In this document: positions 8,575-16,261 of the stretch, in pieces
How positions within the stretch are numbered: position 1 is the first letter of the stretch
Layout of the letters: each line of letters opens with the position of its first letter
From: CALFVT01 sp964513675
GTDB taxonomy: Bacteria > Pseudomonadota > Alphaproteobacteria > Caulobacterales > Maricaulaceae
Length of the DNA stretch: 31,513 nucleotides
Assembly: GCA_964513675.1 (NCBI GenBank)
Contig: CAZEOD010000027.1
Span: 1-31,513 of the forward strand
Direction of reading: 5' to 3'
The notes under the pieces: model-generated
Databases searched by the model: none
Told to the model about the DNA's origin: nothing
The model's input: the letters and a program-made list of their open reading frames with translations, nothing else
Program-made: the position numbers and the translations under genes

Positions 8575-8994
8575 TTAGGACGCGCCGCCGCCTCGCTTTT
8601 TCCCGTATAGCTCAAGACGGTGATCGACGAGTTCATAGCCGAGTTTTTCAGCAATTTTATGCTGTAGCGCTTCAATCTCTTCATCAACAAATTCGATCAC
8701 ATCACCAGTTTGCACATCAATCAGATGATCGTGATGTTCGGCGTCCGCCGTTTCATAACGGGCGCGGCCATCACGAAAATCATGGGTTTCGATAATGCCC
8801 GCATCCGACAAGAGGCGCACAGTTCGGTAAATCGTCGCGAGGGAAATTTTATTATCAACAGATGAAGCGCGGCGATAAAGTTCTTCCGCATCCGGATGAT
8901 CTTCGGCTTCGGATAAAACTTTAGCTATAATTTTGCGCTGCTCGGTCATGCGAAGCCCGTGCTTGGCGCATTTTTCTTCAATCCAACTGCTCAT
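8575..8994 (-). CDS. fur: Fur-family metalloregulator (alphaproteobacterial Fur/Mur type)
   Basis: The 139-residue protein has the winged-helix DNA-binding domain (about 1-80, recognition region SLATIYRTVRLL at 51-62) and the dimerisation domain with the HHDH metal motif at 87-90. It continues with DVQTGDVIEFVDEEIEAL and the C-terminal GYELVDHRLELYG. The two CxxC structural-zinc motifs of enterobacterial Fur are absent, as is usual in Alphaproteobacteria, where this clade responds to manganese or iron (Fur/Mur). The Irr haem-regulatory motif is not seen. It lies downstream of tsaB and rimI, a conserved alphaproteobacterial neighbourhood. An AT-rich stretch around 9020-9045 precedes it and may hold its own promoter. 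Confidence 0.93.
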   Translation of the reverse strand: MSSWIEEKCAKHGLRMTEQRKIIAKVLSEAEDHPDAEELYRRASSVDNKISLATIYRTVRLLSDAGIIETHDFRDGRARYETADAEHHDHLIDVQTGDVIEFVDEEIEALQHKIAEKLGYELVDHRLELYGKKRGGGAS

Positions 8995-9080
8995 ATTTTA
9001 CTCTCATTCAATGTCTAACGAGGGAATATTACCCTTAATCTACGCGCTTAGAGAATATACGTCCACCCCATAAAAATCGT

Positions 9081-9518
9081 TCAGCCCGACAGATTTTTTC
9101 TATAGGTTAAAGCGGCGACCCGCCCGCCTGCGCGTTTATAATAGGCGGGCCGGCGGCCCATTGGCACAAATCCGCTGGCGCGGTAGAGCCCGATTGCAGC
9201 CTGATTATCTTCGGCGACCTCAAGGAACACCACCGCGGCGCCGCGCTGTTTTAGCGCCTTAAAGGCCGCGTCAACCAAGCCGCGCGCAAGCCCAGCGCGG
9301 CGCAGCGCGGGGAGAACCGCTAGCGTGATGATCTCTGCCTGATCGGCCGCATGGCTTAGGATAACAAAGCCGCATAAATCGGGGTTAAAAGCGCCAAGGG
9401 CTAAATCTTTATCAATATGCGCCGCTATCGCATTTGCGTCCCACGCTTTTGCAAAACTCGCGGCATGACACACCGCCGCCGCCGCCGCGTCATCACGGGA
9501 AAGCGGGCGAATTATCAT
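9081..9518 (-). CDS. rimI: GNAT N-acetyltransferase, RimI-like ribosomal protein acetylase
   Basis: The 145-residue protein is a single GNAT domain. The acetyl-CoA pyrophosphate loop is RRAGLARG (73-80), and motif B reads LEVAEDNQAAIGLYRASGF (about 99-117), the classic RimI pattern with the N-x-x-A-x-x-L-Y-x-x-x-G-F arrangement. RimI acetylates the N-terminal alanine of ribosomal protein S18. The ATG overlaps the tsaB stop codon in ATGA, and the tsaB-rimI pairing is widely conserved, which strengthens the assignment over a generic acetyltransferase. The N-terminus is unusually alanine-rich. Confidence 0.9.
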   Translation of the reverse strand: MIIRPLSRDDAAAAAVCHAASFAKAWDANAIAAHIDKDLALGAFNPDLCGFVILSHAADQAEIITLAVLPALRRAGLARGLVDAAFKALKQRGAAVVFLEVAEDNQAAIGLYRASGFVPMGRRPAYYKRAGGRVAALTYRKNLSG

Positions 9519-10123
9519 CGCGCAGGCGGCAATTTACCGCCCGGAAGCTTGGCGTCAGGCGGGCGTGAATATAGCGCCGCCGCAGGATAATCCGCAGGGT
9601 CTTTTTCAAGGCCAAGGCGGCTTAACACCACGCCGTCAATCGGCAAATCTTGTAATCGCTCATGCGGCGGTAATTGCGCAAAAGCCGCCTGCGCATCAGC
9701 CGTTTTTTGTGTTTGCGGCGGATGCGTTAAGCGGCCCTTTTCGTAAAAAGCCCAGCATAATTCTCCGCGCCGAACATCTGCGAGCGCAAGTATATTTTTC
9801 GAATTATCCTGATCCTTTTGCGCGGCCCAAACATCAAAACATGAAAAGCCAAGAACCGGAATATCACGCGGCAAGGCAAAACCAATCGCAAAAGATAAGC
9901 CCACGCGCTGACCCGTAAAACTTCCCGGGCCTGTGCAAACGGCAATGCGGTCAATATCAGATGGCATGAGACCCGCCGCTTCCAAAAGCTCGGCGATCAT
10001 GGGCGCGAGATGTGCGGCATGGCCGCGGCCGATATTATCACTGCGCTGCGCCATCACGCGCTGCGCATCTGTGACAGCCGCCGTACAGGCCCCGCCCGTT
10101 GTATCAAGAGATAAACAAATCAC
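9515..10123 (-). CDS. tsaB: tRNA t6A biosynthesis protein TsaB (YeaZ)
   Basis: The 202-residue protein is an ASKHA-fold member of the TsaBDE complex, which makes N6-threonylcarbamoyladenosine at position 37 of ANN-decoding tRNAs. The start MICLSLDTTGG and the loop GPGSFTGQRVGLS (65-77) are diagnostic. The second ATPase-fold half is degenerate, as in all TsaB proteins, which act as a scaffold for TsaD. The start codon is GTG with GGCGGG just upstream, 14 bases after the nfu stop. The gene overlaps rimI by four bases. Confidence 0.95.
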   Translation of the reverse strand: MICLSLDTTGGACTAAVTDAQRVMAQRSDNIGRGHAAHLAPMIAELLEAAGLMPSDIDRIAVCTGPGSFTGQRVGLSFAIGFALPRDIPVLGFSCFDVWAAQKDQDNSKNILALADVRRGELCWAFYEKGRLTHPPQTQKTADAQAAFAQLPPHERLQDLPIDGVVLSRLGLEKDPADYPAAALYSRPPDAKLPGGKLPPAR

Positions 10124-10137
10124 CCGCCGCGCCGCGC

Positions 10138-10713
10138 TTAAAGCGCCGGCTCAACCCGCGTCACTTCGGGAACATAATGTTTTAGCAGATTTTCAATCCC
10201 GTGCTGCAAAGTCATTGTCGAGCTGGGGCAGCCCGCACAAGCGCCGCGCATTTCAAGATAAACTGCACCGTCTTTTTCATCAAAATGGCGAAAGACAATA
10301 TCGCCGCCGTCCTGCGCGACCGCCGGCCTAACGCGCAGCTCTATCAGCTCTTTAATTTGCTCGACGATTTCGGCGGTTTCGCCCTCATAAATAATCTCGT
10401 CTTCAGCTTCTTTCTTAATTTGATCCAAAAGCGCTGTGCCGCCCGCCACATAGAAATCCATGATCGCGCCAAGAACAGCGGGCTTTAAAAACTTCCAATC
10501 CGTCTCATCACTGCGCGTGACCGAAATATAATCTTGGCCAAAAAATACCCGCATCACATCGGGGATCATAAATAACATTTCGGCCAAAGGCGCATCTGTC
10601 ACAGCATCTCCGCGCGCATAATCGCGGGGCGGATTATTATCGCCTGTCACGTCGCGGCCCGGTAAAAACTTAAGCGTGGCCGGATTGGGTGTGTCTTCAG
10701 TTTGAATAAACAT
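10138..10713 (-). CDS. Nfu-type iron-sulfur cluster carrier (NifU C-terminal domain protein)
   Basis: The 191-residue protein has the N-terminal Nfu_N domain (MFIQTEDTPNPATLKFLPG and FFGQDYISVTR, about 1-90) and a C-terminal NifU-like domain. That domain carries the cluster-binding CxxC at C159/C162 in GACAGCPSS. Two such subunits share a 4Fe-4S cluster and pass it to client enzymes. The arrangement matches mitochondrial and alphaproteobacterial Nfu1-like proteins rather than the full nitrogen-fixation NifU scaffold, so a plain nfu name fits best. AAGGA lies upstream of the ATG. It is the first gene of the minus-strand run nfu-tsaB-rimI-fur-crcB. Confidence 0.94.
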   Translation of the reverse strand: MFIQTEDTPNPATLKFLPGRDVTGDNNPPRDYARGDAVTDAPLAEMLFMIPDVMRVFFGQDYISVTRSDETDWKFLKPAVLGAIMDFYVAGGTALLDQIKKEAEDEIIYEGETAEIVEQIKELIELRVRPAVAQDGGDIVFRHFDEKDGAVYLEMRGACAGCPSSTMTLQHGIENLLKHYVPEVTRVEPAL

Positions 10714-10852
10714 GGCTTTTCCTTCAGATTAGCGCATAGATGGCAAGGATATAACCATTTCGCAAGAGAACAAAAGCGCATGCCGTAAAAATTCTCATTA
10801 AAGTGATATTAGAATGTTTGACGCCGCTATATTCCCCCCGCATAGAAAACCT

Positions 10853-11824
10853 ATGAAACACGCATTTTTTACACTCAGCGCCGCCGCTCTTTTTTTTACA
10901 AGCTGTGCCACCATAAGCACCAGCTTACCCGAGCCGGAACCCGAGCTCGTGAAAAGCGAAGCGCGGCTACAGATTAAGAACGCGCTGAAGCTGCAACATG
11001 GGCATATGATGCGGCTTGCCCGCGTCGCCAAGCCGATATTGACAGAAAATGCAGAGCTATGCCCAAAGGTTAATCCTTATTACGGCCTTATCACCCATTC
11101 TGCTGAGAGCTATTCCAAACATATCCGCGATGAGGCGGCGGCTGAGCTTGGCCTTGGCGATGAGCCTGTTGTTTTACATGTCGTCCCCGATAGCCCCGCC
11201 GCCAAGGCCGGCGTGACGCGCGGCGATATTATTCTCAGTTCAAAAGCCATCCCTATTTCTGGCACGGCGCTGCGAAAAATCGCGGTTAGTGATAATGGTG
11301 AGCAAAAGCTTCAACTTCGCCGAGATGGCAAAACGCTTAATCTCACCGTGCAAACCGTTCCGGGATGTGATTACGGAATTGGCCTGCGCAGTAGTGATTT
11401 GATTAATGCCTTTGCCACAGGCCGAAGTATTACCGTGACAACGGGTATGATGAATTTCACAGAAACCGATGAAGAGCTTGCGGCTATTTTAGGCCATGAG
11501 CTGGCTCATAATACGATGGGTCATATTCGCAAGATCGTTACAAATACCGTACTCAGTGGATTTGCAACGCGCTATACGCGGCCCTTTGAATCCGAGGCGG
11601 ATTATGTTGGGCTTTATTACGCAGCGCGGGCGGGTTACGACATCGAAAATGTCGAAAATATTTGGCGGCGAATTGGCGTGCGTCATCCGCGCGGCATTGG
11701 ACGGGCTAAGAGCCATCCAGCAACGCCTGATCGGTTTTTACGCCTTAAAGCCGCGAAAGGCGAAATTGACGCCAAACGCCAAGCGGGCGTCCCGCTCTAT
11801 CCGAATTTCAAAGGAAAAGGCTAA
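10853..11824 (+). CDS. PDZ-M48 metalloprotease lipoprotein (first of a tandem pair)
   Basis: I place the start at the ATG at 10853, giving 323 residues, because it begins an ideal lipoprotein signal (MKHAFFTLSA, lipobox FTSC, lipidated C18). The longer frame from 10814 adds 13 residues ahead of the signal. A helical region is followed by a PDZ domain (about 100-170, with HVVPDSPAAKAGVTRGDIIL). The M48 zinc site is HELAH (H215, E216, H219), with third ligand E246 in the E-x3-D pattern (ESEAD, D250), and a late SHP motif follows. Such proteins are periplasmic, membrane-anchored proteases thought to act on outer-membrane or envelope proteins, like BepA and LoiP. C70 and C172 flank the PDZ domain and may form a disulfide. 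The paralogue starts eight bases after its stop codon. Confidence 0.9.
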   Translation: MKHAFFTLSAAALFFTSCATISTSLPEPEPELVKSEARLQIKNALKLQHGHMMRLARVAKPILTENAELCPKVNPYYGLITHSAESYSKHIRDEAAAELGLGDEPVVLHVVPDSPAAKAGVTRGDIILSSKAIPISGTALRKIAVSDNGEQKLQLRRDGKTLNLTVQTVPGCDYGIGLRSSDLINAFATGRSITVTTGMMNFTETDEELAAILGHELAHNTMGHIRKIVTNTVLSGFATRYTRPFESEADYVGLYYAARAGYDIENVENIWRRIGVRHPRGIGRAKSHPATPDRFLRLKAAKGEIDAKRQAGVPLYPNFKGKG

Positions 11825-11832
11825 ACCGCTTC

Positions 11833-12933
11833 ATGAAGCGCCGAAGCCGCCTTCATATCTGGATTGCGCTCAGTGCTGCCTGCCTGCTCCTCGCCTGTAG
11901 CCCTGCGGGTAAAGCGGGTGAAGATAGCCCCATTGCGCAAGCGGATGGGCCGGATGAAACCACCAGCGGCGCGGTCGGCGGCGCAGGCCAAGACGTAGCG
12001 GCTCAAGACTCAGTTGGCCCGCTTACGCAACCACAGCCGATTGATGTCCGTTTTCAAGATGTGCTTAATCAATATATGGGCCTGAATGAGCGGCTCGACC
12101 GTATCGCGTCTCGGCTTAAGACCGCCAATGCGGATATTTGCGCTGAAACCGAAGCCGATATTGGCATCACCACACATACGCTGAGTGATTACCCCGAAGA
12201 ATTGCGCCCCGCAGCGCGCTATTATTTAAATGTTGGCAGCGATATGTCGATCCGAACTGTGCGGGCCGGAAGCCCAGCCGCCGCCGCAGGTCTGTTATCA
12301 GGTGACCGCATCGCGGCCCTGAACGGGGAGAGCCTGATAGACGGGCCGCTTTTCTCTGACCCCCGCCTGAAAGGCGCGATGGGCAAGGCCCTGTTTCATA
12401 CATCCCTTAATAAATTAGCGGCGGGTGAGACGGCAAAGCTCACCTTGCGCCGCAATGATCGCGCCTTTACGGAAAACTTGCCGATCACGCAGCAATGCCG
12501 CTTGCCCGTCACCCTGTTTTTCAGTGATGCCGTGAATGGTCATTATATTGACGGCGAAATTTGGATGACCTCCAGCCTGTTGCAAGAGATTAGCGAAGAT
12601 GTCCGTGTTGCCTATATCATGGCGCATGAAATGGCCCATGCTTTGCGCCATGAAACGGGAGACCGCACGCCGGAGATCGAACTGGATGCGGATAGGATTG
12701 GCCTGATTTTGCTCGCCCGCGCCGGATATGACCCTGCCAGCCTCGCCCAGTTTTGGGCCGAACAGCTCTATTTATCAGATGGCGGGAGCAGCAGCGGCCA
12801 AAATCAAGCCTCAGCCAGTCATCCAGACCTAACAAGCCGCGCCGATAATTTTGCCCTCACCTTATCTTATATTCGCGCCGCGCGCGGTGATAAAGACAAG
12901 CTAAAAGCTTTAATTAGTTCCAGCGCGCCTTGA
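11833..12933 (+). CDS. PDZ-M48 metalloprotease lipoprotein (second of a tandem pair)
   Basis: The 366-residue protein has a lipoprotein signal with lipidated C22 (LLLAC) and a low-complexity Gly/Ala/Asp/Gln-rich linker (about 23-70) that its neighbour lacks. The PDZ domain (about 135-220, with RAGSPAAAAGLLSGDRI) is followed by the M48 zinc site HEMAH (H265, E266, H269), third ligand E283 and D287 in ELDAD, and SHP near the C-terminus. The order of segments matches the preceding gene, including cysteines C103 and C222 on either side of the PDZ domain, so the two are diverged tandem duplicates. The eight-base spacing implies co-transcription. All catalytic residues are present, so both copies should be active. 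The gene converges with the minus-strand gene ending at 12962. Confidence 0.9.
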   Translation: MKRRSRLHIWIALSAACLLLACSPAGKAGEDSPIAQADGPDETTSGAVGGAGQDVAAQDSVGPLTQPQPIDVRFQDVLNQYMGLNERLDRIASRLKTANADICAETEADIGITTHTLSDYPEELRPAARYYLNVGSDMSIRTVRAGSPAAAAGLLSGDRIAALNGESLIDGPLFSDPRLKGAMGKALFHTSLNKLAAGETAKLTLRRNDRAFTENLPITQQCRLPVTLFFSDAVNGHYIDGEIWMTSSLLQEISEDVRVAYIMAHEMAHALRHETGDRTPEIELDADRIGLILLARAGYDPASLAQFWAEQLYLSDGGSSSGQNQASASHPDLTSRADNFALTLSYIRAARGDKDKLKALISSSAP

Positions 12934-12961
12934 TTGATTTTCGGCAGAGGCAGGCTAAGAT

Positions 12962-13516
12962 TTAATGGCCCGATCCATAAGCCTTTTTATCCTCTTCGCC
13001 CTTCGCCTCACCAGAGCCGCGAGACGCCTTATCAGCCCCGCCAGATCCATAAGCTTCGCTGGACATAATATCAGCGATAATTGTGACGTCTTCGGCGGTT
13101 TCAAAATCAAAGGTCAGGGCAATATCTTCGCTTTGCGGGGTGATTTTGGCATCAAATAACATGATGTGATAACTGCCGGGTTTAAACTCAATGCTGCCGC
13201 CCGCAGGAATATCAACGCCGCCGTCGATCCGGCGCATACGCATAACCCCGCCGTCATTAATATGGTTATGAAGCTCGACCCGCGCGCTCGCCGGCGTTGT
13301 GACCGCCAATAGACGATCGCCAGCCGCGCTTTCAAGCGTAAAATATCCAGCCGCTATTTTTTGCCCCGGCAATGGCGGGCGAACGCGGGCCTCGGAAATT
13401 TCAACGGCTGATGATATCAAGCTCTCTTGGCGTGGCACGTTCGTTTCGCCAGAACAAGCGCTTAAGCCAAATCCGCCAATCGCCAGCAAAAACGCAGGGA
13501 TAATATAATCTTTCAT
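12962..13516 (-). CDS. PCuAC-type copper chaperone lipoprotein
   Basis: The start is set at the ATG at 13516, which has AGGAG six bases upstream and opens a lipoprotein signal (MKDYIIPAFL, lipidated C21). The resulting 184-residue protein contains the PCuAC/DUF461 domain with the full copper motif: H83, then M94 ten residues later, then H117 and M119. PCuAC proteins bind Cu(I) in the periplasm and help metallate the CuA site of cytochrome c oxidase. A glycine- and charge-rich C-terminal tail (about 155-184) carries two copies of AYGSG and ends in histidine. SenC/Sco is not encoded nearby. A reading frame extending upstream to 13561 would overlap trpS and is not preferred. Confidence 0.88.
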   Translation of the reverse strand: MKDYIIPAFLLAIGGFGLSACSGETNVPRQESLISSAVEISEARVRPPLPGQKIAAGYFTLESAAGDRLLAVTTPASARVELHNHINDGGVMRMRRIDGGVDIPAGGSIEFKPGSYHIMLFDAKITPQSEDIALTFDFETAEDVTIIADIMSSEAYGSGGADKASRGSGEAKGEEDKKAYGSGH

Positions 13517-13542
13517 CTTAAACTCCTGAACGCCTTTAGCTC

Positions 13543-14589
13543 TTATAATCCGCGCCGCCAAAATCCGATAATATCGCGCGTTTCAGCCAAGATAGGATCG
13601 GATATTTCTGCCGCTTTATCGGCGGCGGCCGCTAGGATATGATCTATCTCGACAGGGTCAGCAAGGTAACGCGACATAAGGTCCGTCATCGGCGATAATT
13701 TTGCCACCGCAACATCCGCCAAGTCAGATTTAAACGGCCCAAATTGCCCGCCCGCATATTGAGAGATAATCTGCGCATCCGTCTGGCCAGACAGCGCCGC
13801 ATATATCCCAACAAGATTAGCCACTTCGGGCCTACCGCTTAAACCGTCAAGACTATCAGGAAAGGGCAAAGCATCCGTCTTGGCTTTGCGAATTTTTTTC
13901 GCAATTTTATCCGCGTCATCCGTCAAATTAATCCGCGCCATATCAGACGGGTCAGATTTTGACATTTTCTTTGTTCCGTCCCGCAAGGACATAATCCGCG
14001 CGCCGGGGCCTTTAATTAACGGCTCTGGCAGCGGGAAGAAATTAGGCACATCAAAATCATGATTAAATTTCGCCGCAATATCCCGCGAGAGTTCCAAATG
14101 TTGTTTTTGATCTTCGCCAACCGGAACATGTGTCGCCTTAAACGCCAAAATATCCGCCGCTTGCAGAACAGGATAATCATATAGCCCGACAGACATTTTC
14201 TCCGAATTTTTACCGGCCTTATCCTTGAACTGCGTCATGCGGTTAAGCCAGCCCATACGGGCCACGCAGTTAAAATACCACGCTAGCTCTGAATGGGCTC
14301 TAACGCCGGATTGTGCATAAATCACGGCTTTATCAGGGTTCACACCCGCCGCCAGAAATGCCGCAGCTATATGGCGGGTTTGCTGGGCTAACGCTTTGGG
14401 ATCTTGCCACACGGTGATCGCATGAAGATCGACAATACAGTAAAGACAATCATGATCGTCTTGAAGATCGACAAATTTCTTCAGCGCCCCAAGATAATTC
14501 CCAAGGTGCAAAGATCCCGTTGGCTGTACGCCGGAAAAAACCCGCTGCGGCCCCGTATAGCCTGTCTCTTTATCTGCATGATCTGGCAT
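13543..14589 (-). CDS. trpS: Tryptophanyl-tRNA synthetase
   Basis: The 348-residue class I synthetase charges tRNA-Trp. The HIGH-equivalent is HLGN (28-31) in GSLHLGNYLGAL, and the KMSKS loop is present exactly at 208-212. The tryptophan-pocket region with the YPVLQAADIL motif is intact. The start is the ATG at 14589, supported by AAGGTG six bases upstream; an upstream in-frame TTG at 14637 lies inside a leader inverted repeat and is rejected. The gene follows murJ, a common alphaproteobacterial arrangement, but is separated from it by 85 bases that hold a long-stem inverted repeat. Confidence 0.97.
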   Translation of the reverse strand: MPDHADKETGYTGPQRVFSGVQPTGSLHLGNYLGALKKFVDLQDDHDCLYCIVDLHAITVWQDPKALAQQTRHIAAAFLAAGVNPDKAVIYAQSGVRAHSELAWYFNCVARMGWLNRMTQFKDKAGKNSEKMSVGLYDYPVLQAADILAFKATHVPVGEDQKQHLELSRDIAAKFNHDFDVPNFFPLPEPLIKGPGARIMSLRDGTKKMSKSDPSDMARINLTDDADKIAKKIRKAKTDALPFPDSLDGLSGRPEVANLVGIYAALSGQTDAQIISQYAGGQFGPFKSDLADVAVAKLSPMTDLMSRYLADPVEIDHILAAAADKAAEISDPILAETRDIIGFWRRGL

Positions 14590-14608
14590 GATGTCACCTT
14601 TAATATAG

Positions 14609-14659
14609 AGCCGCGCTTTTAGAAAAAACGGCGTCAATTAGCAATGAAAAAGCGCGGCT
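14609..14659. repeat. Perfect 12-base inverted repeat in the trpS leader
   Basis: AGCCGCGCTTTT (14609-14620) and AAAAGCGCGGCT (14648-14659) are exact reverse complements separated by 27 bases. On the minus strand this hairpin lies between the murJ stop and the trpS ribosome binding site. A T-run follows the first arm, and a second T-run occurs within the loop. It could end murJ transcripts or control trpS. No T-box consensus was recognised. Confidence 0.6.
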
Positions 14660-14674
14660 TTAAAAAAGGCGGAG

Positions 14675-16261
14675 CTAAAGATTCTTATCCGCTGCCGGTT
14701 TTTTCACAGCATCCAGAATATCGGATTTATTAAATACGCGCAGACCAAAGGCGGCGATGATATAAGCAATCCCCCCCAGGGCACACATCGTAATGAGCGC
14801 GAGATAATCCGTAATTAAAGCGCCATCTAGCCATCCGCGCGCAAAAGGCTCGGCGGCCCATAAAACCGCCCCCATTACGCCCGCTGCCAGAGCAATGCGC
14901 GGCAAGCGGCTTTTCAAACGGGCATCAAAATGAAACCAGCCTTCACGGTAAAGCACAACGCCCAAACAGCCAACATTCACCCACGCCGCAAGTGATGTTG
15001 CCAAGGCCAAACCGTAAAACCCAATCGTGAAGAATAATATCACGCCAAGACTTAAATTAATCATCGCGGAGATCGCTGCGAATATCATCGGCGTGCGTGT
15101 GTTCTCCCGCGCGAAAAAGGCCGGCGTTAAGACTTTCAACACGACAAATGCCGGAAGGCCAAGCGCGAACATCGACAAAGCCAAGGCTGCATTTTCTGTA
15201 TCTAGCGCGGTAAACTCACCCCGCTCTAACAATCCGCCGATAAGAAAGCTCGGGATAATGAGCAATGCAACAGTCGCCGGTAGCGTTAAAAAGGCGGCGA
15301 TTTCCATACCGCGGTTCATGCTATTCATGGCGCCTTTTTCATCCCCCGCCCGTAGCCGCCGTGACAAGGTCGGCAGCAGCGCAATACCCATAGCAATCCC
15401 AATCAAGGCCAAAGGTAATTGATAAAGGCGGTCTGCGTAATAAAGCCAGCTCGCCGCTCCATTTTCAAAAGTAGCGACAAATGTATTGACGGCCAAATTA
15501 ATTTGCGTGCTGCCCGCCGATAATAGACCGGGAACACCTAAAATAATTAAACGTTTTACGCCGGATGTCAGGCGCGGCCATTTACGCGGCAAGGATATCC
15601 CCGCACGTTTTAACCCCCACCACAGCGCAGCGGCTTGAAGCCCGCCTGAGAATGTTATACCAAGCGCGAGCCATTTCGCCAAAACACTCGGCGCCATATT
15701 ATATTGCGAGGCCACAGCTAATATCGCAATCCAAACAACATTGAGCAAGGCCGGCACAAGGGCGGCCATCGCAAAATAATGCCGCGCATTTAACATGCCT
15801 GCCATTAAAGCGGCAATCGACATGAAGGCTAAATATGGCATGGTCAGCCGCGCATAAATCACAGCCAAATCATAGGGCGCTAATTGCCCCGGCGTTGACG
15901 TTACGCGGTCAAGCCCGCCGCCAATAAGGTTAAATGACCACGGCATGGTTAGCTCGAAAATAATAACAATTCCGATGACAAGAACCAAAAGCGCCGCAAA
16001 GGCTTCGCCGGCAAATTTCGCTGCCGCGTCGTCGCCCTCCCCTTCAAGGCGGCGGGAGTAAAGCGGAATAAAGGCCGCATTAAACGCGCCTTCCGCGAAC
16101 ATACGGCGGAATAAATTCGGCAAACGTGTCGCGGCAATCAAGGCGTCATTAATAACGCTCGCCCCGAGAAATTTGGCTAAAAGCACATCCCGCACAAGGC
16201 CCAAAATGCGGCTAATCAGGGTCATAGACCCGATAATCGCAGTTGAGCGGAGAAGCCTCAC
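14675..16261 (-). CDS. murJ: Lipid II flippase MurJ (MviN)
   Basis: The 528-residue polytopic protein of the MOP superfamily flips lipid II across the inner membrane for peptidoglycan synthesis. The N-terminus MRLLRSTAIIGSMTLISRIL and the following GLVRDVLLAKFLG are the standard MurJ opening. The charged motif NLFRRMFAEGAFNAAFIPLY near residue 50 is also typical. About 14 hydrophobic segments can be counted. The start codon is GTG and overlaps the glnD stop by four bases (GTGA), indicating translational coupling. A long hairpin lies downstream, before trpS. Confidence 0.97.
   Translation of the reverse strand: MRLLRSTAIIGSMTLISRILGLVRDVLLAKFLGASVINDALIAATRLPNLFRRMFAEGAFNAAFIPLYSRRLEGEGDDAAAKFAGEAFAALLVLVIGIVIIFELTMPWSFNLIGGGLDRVTSTPGQLAPYDLAVIYARLTMPYLAFMSIAALMAGMLNARHYFAMAALVPALLNVVWIAILAVASQYNMAPSVLAKWLALGITFSGGLQAAALWWGLKRAGISLPRKWPRLTSGVKRLIILGVPGLLSAGSTQINLAVNTFVATFENGAASWLYYADRLYQLPLALIGIAMGIALLPTLSRRLRAGDEKGAMNSMNRGMEIAAFLTLPATVALLIIPSFLIGGLLERGEFTALDTENAALALSMFALGLPAFVVLKVLTPAFFARENTRTPMIFAAISAMINLSLGVILFFTIGFYGLALATSLAAWVNVGCLGVVLYREGWFHFDARLKSRLPRIALAAGVMGAVLWAAEPFARGWLDGALITDYLALITMCALGGIAYIIAAFGLRVFNKSDILDAVKKPAADKNL

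Noticed and set aside
10798..10812. TTAA-N7-TTAG resembling a CtrA binding site before the M48 gene pair
   Set aside because: One mismatch to TTAA-N7-TTAA in an AT-rich spacer is weak evidence, and no matching promoter was found.
10814..10852. Upstream start for the first M48 protease
   Set aside because: It would put 13 residues ahead of a well-formed lipoprotein signal; the ATG at 10853 fits the family better.
13517..13561. Longer start for the PCuAC lipoprotein
   Set aside because: It overlaps trpS and masks the lipoprotein signal, while the ATG at 13516 has a good AGGAG site.
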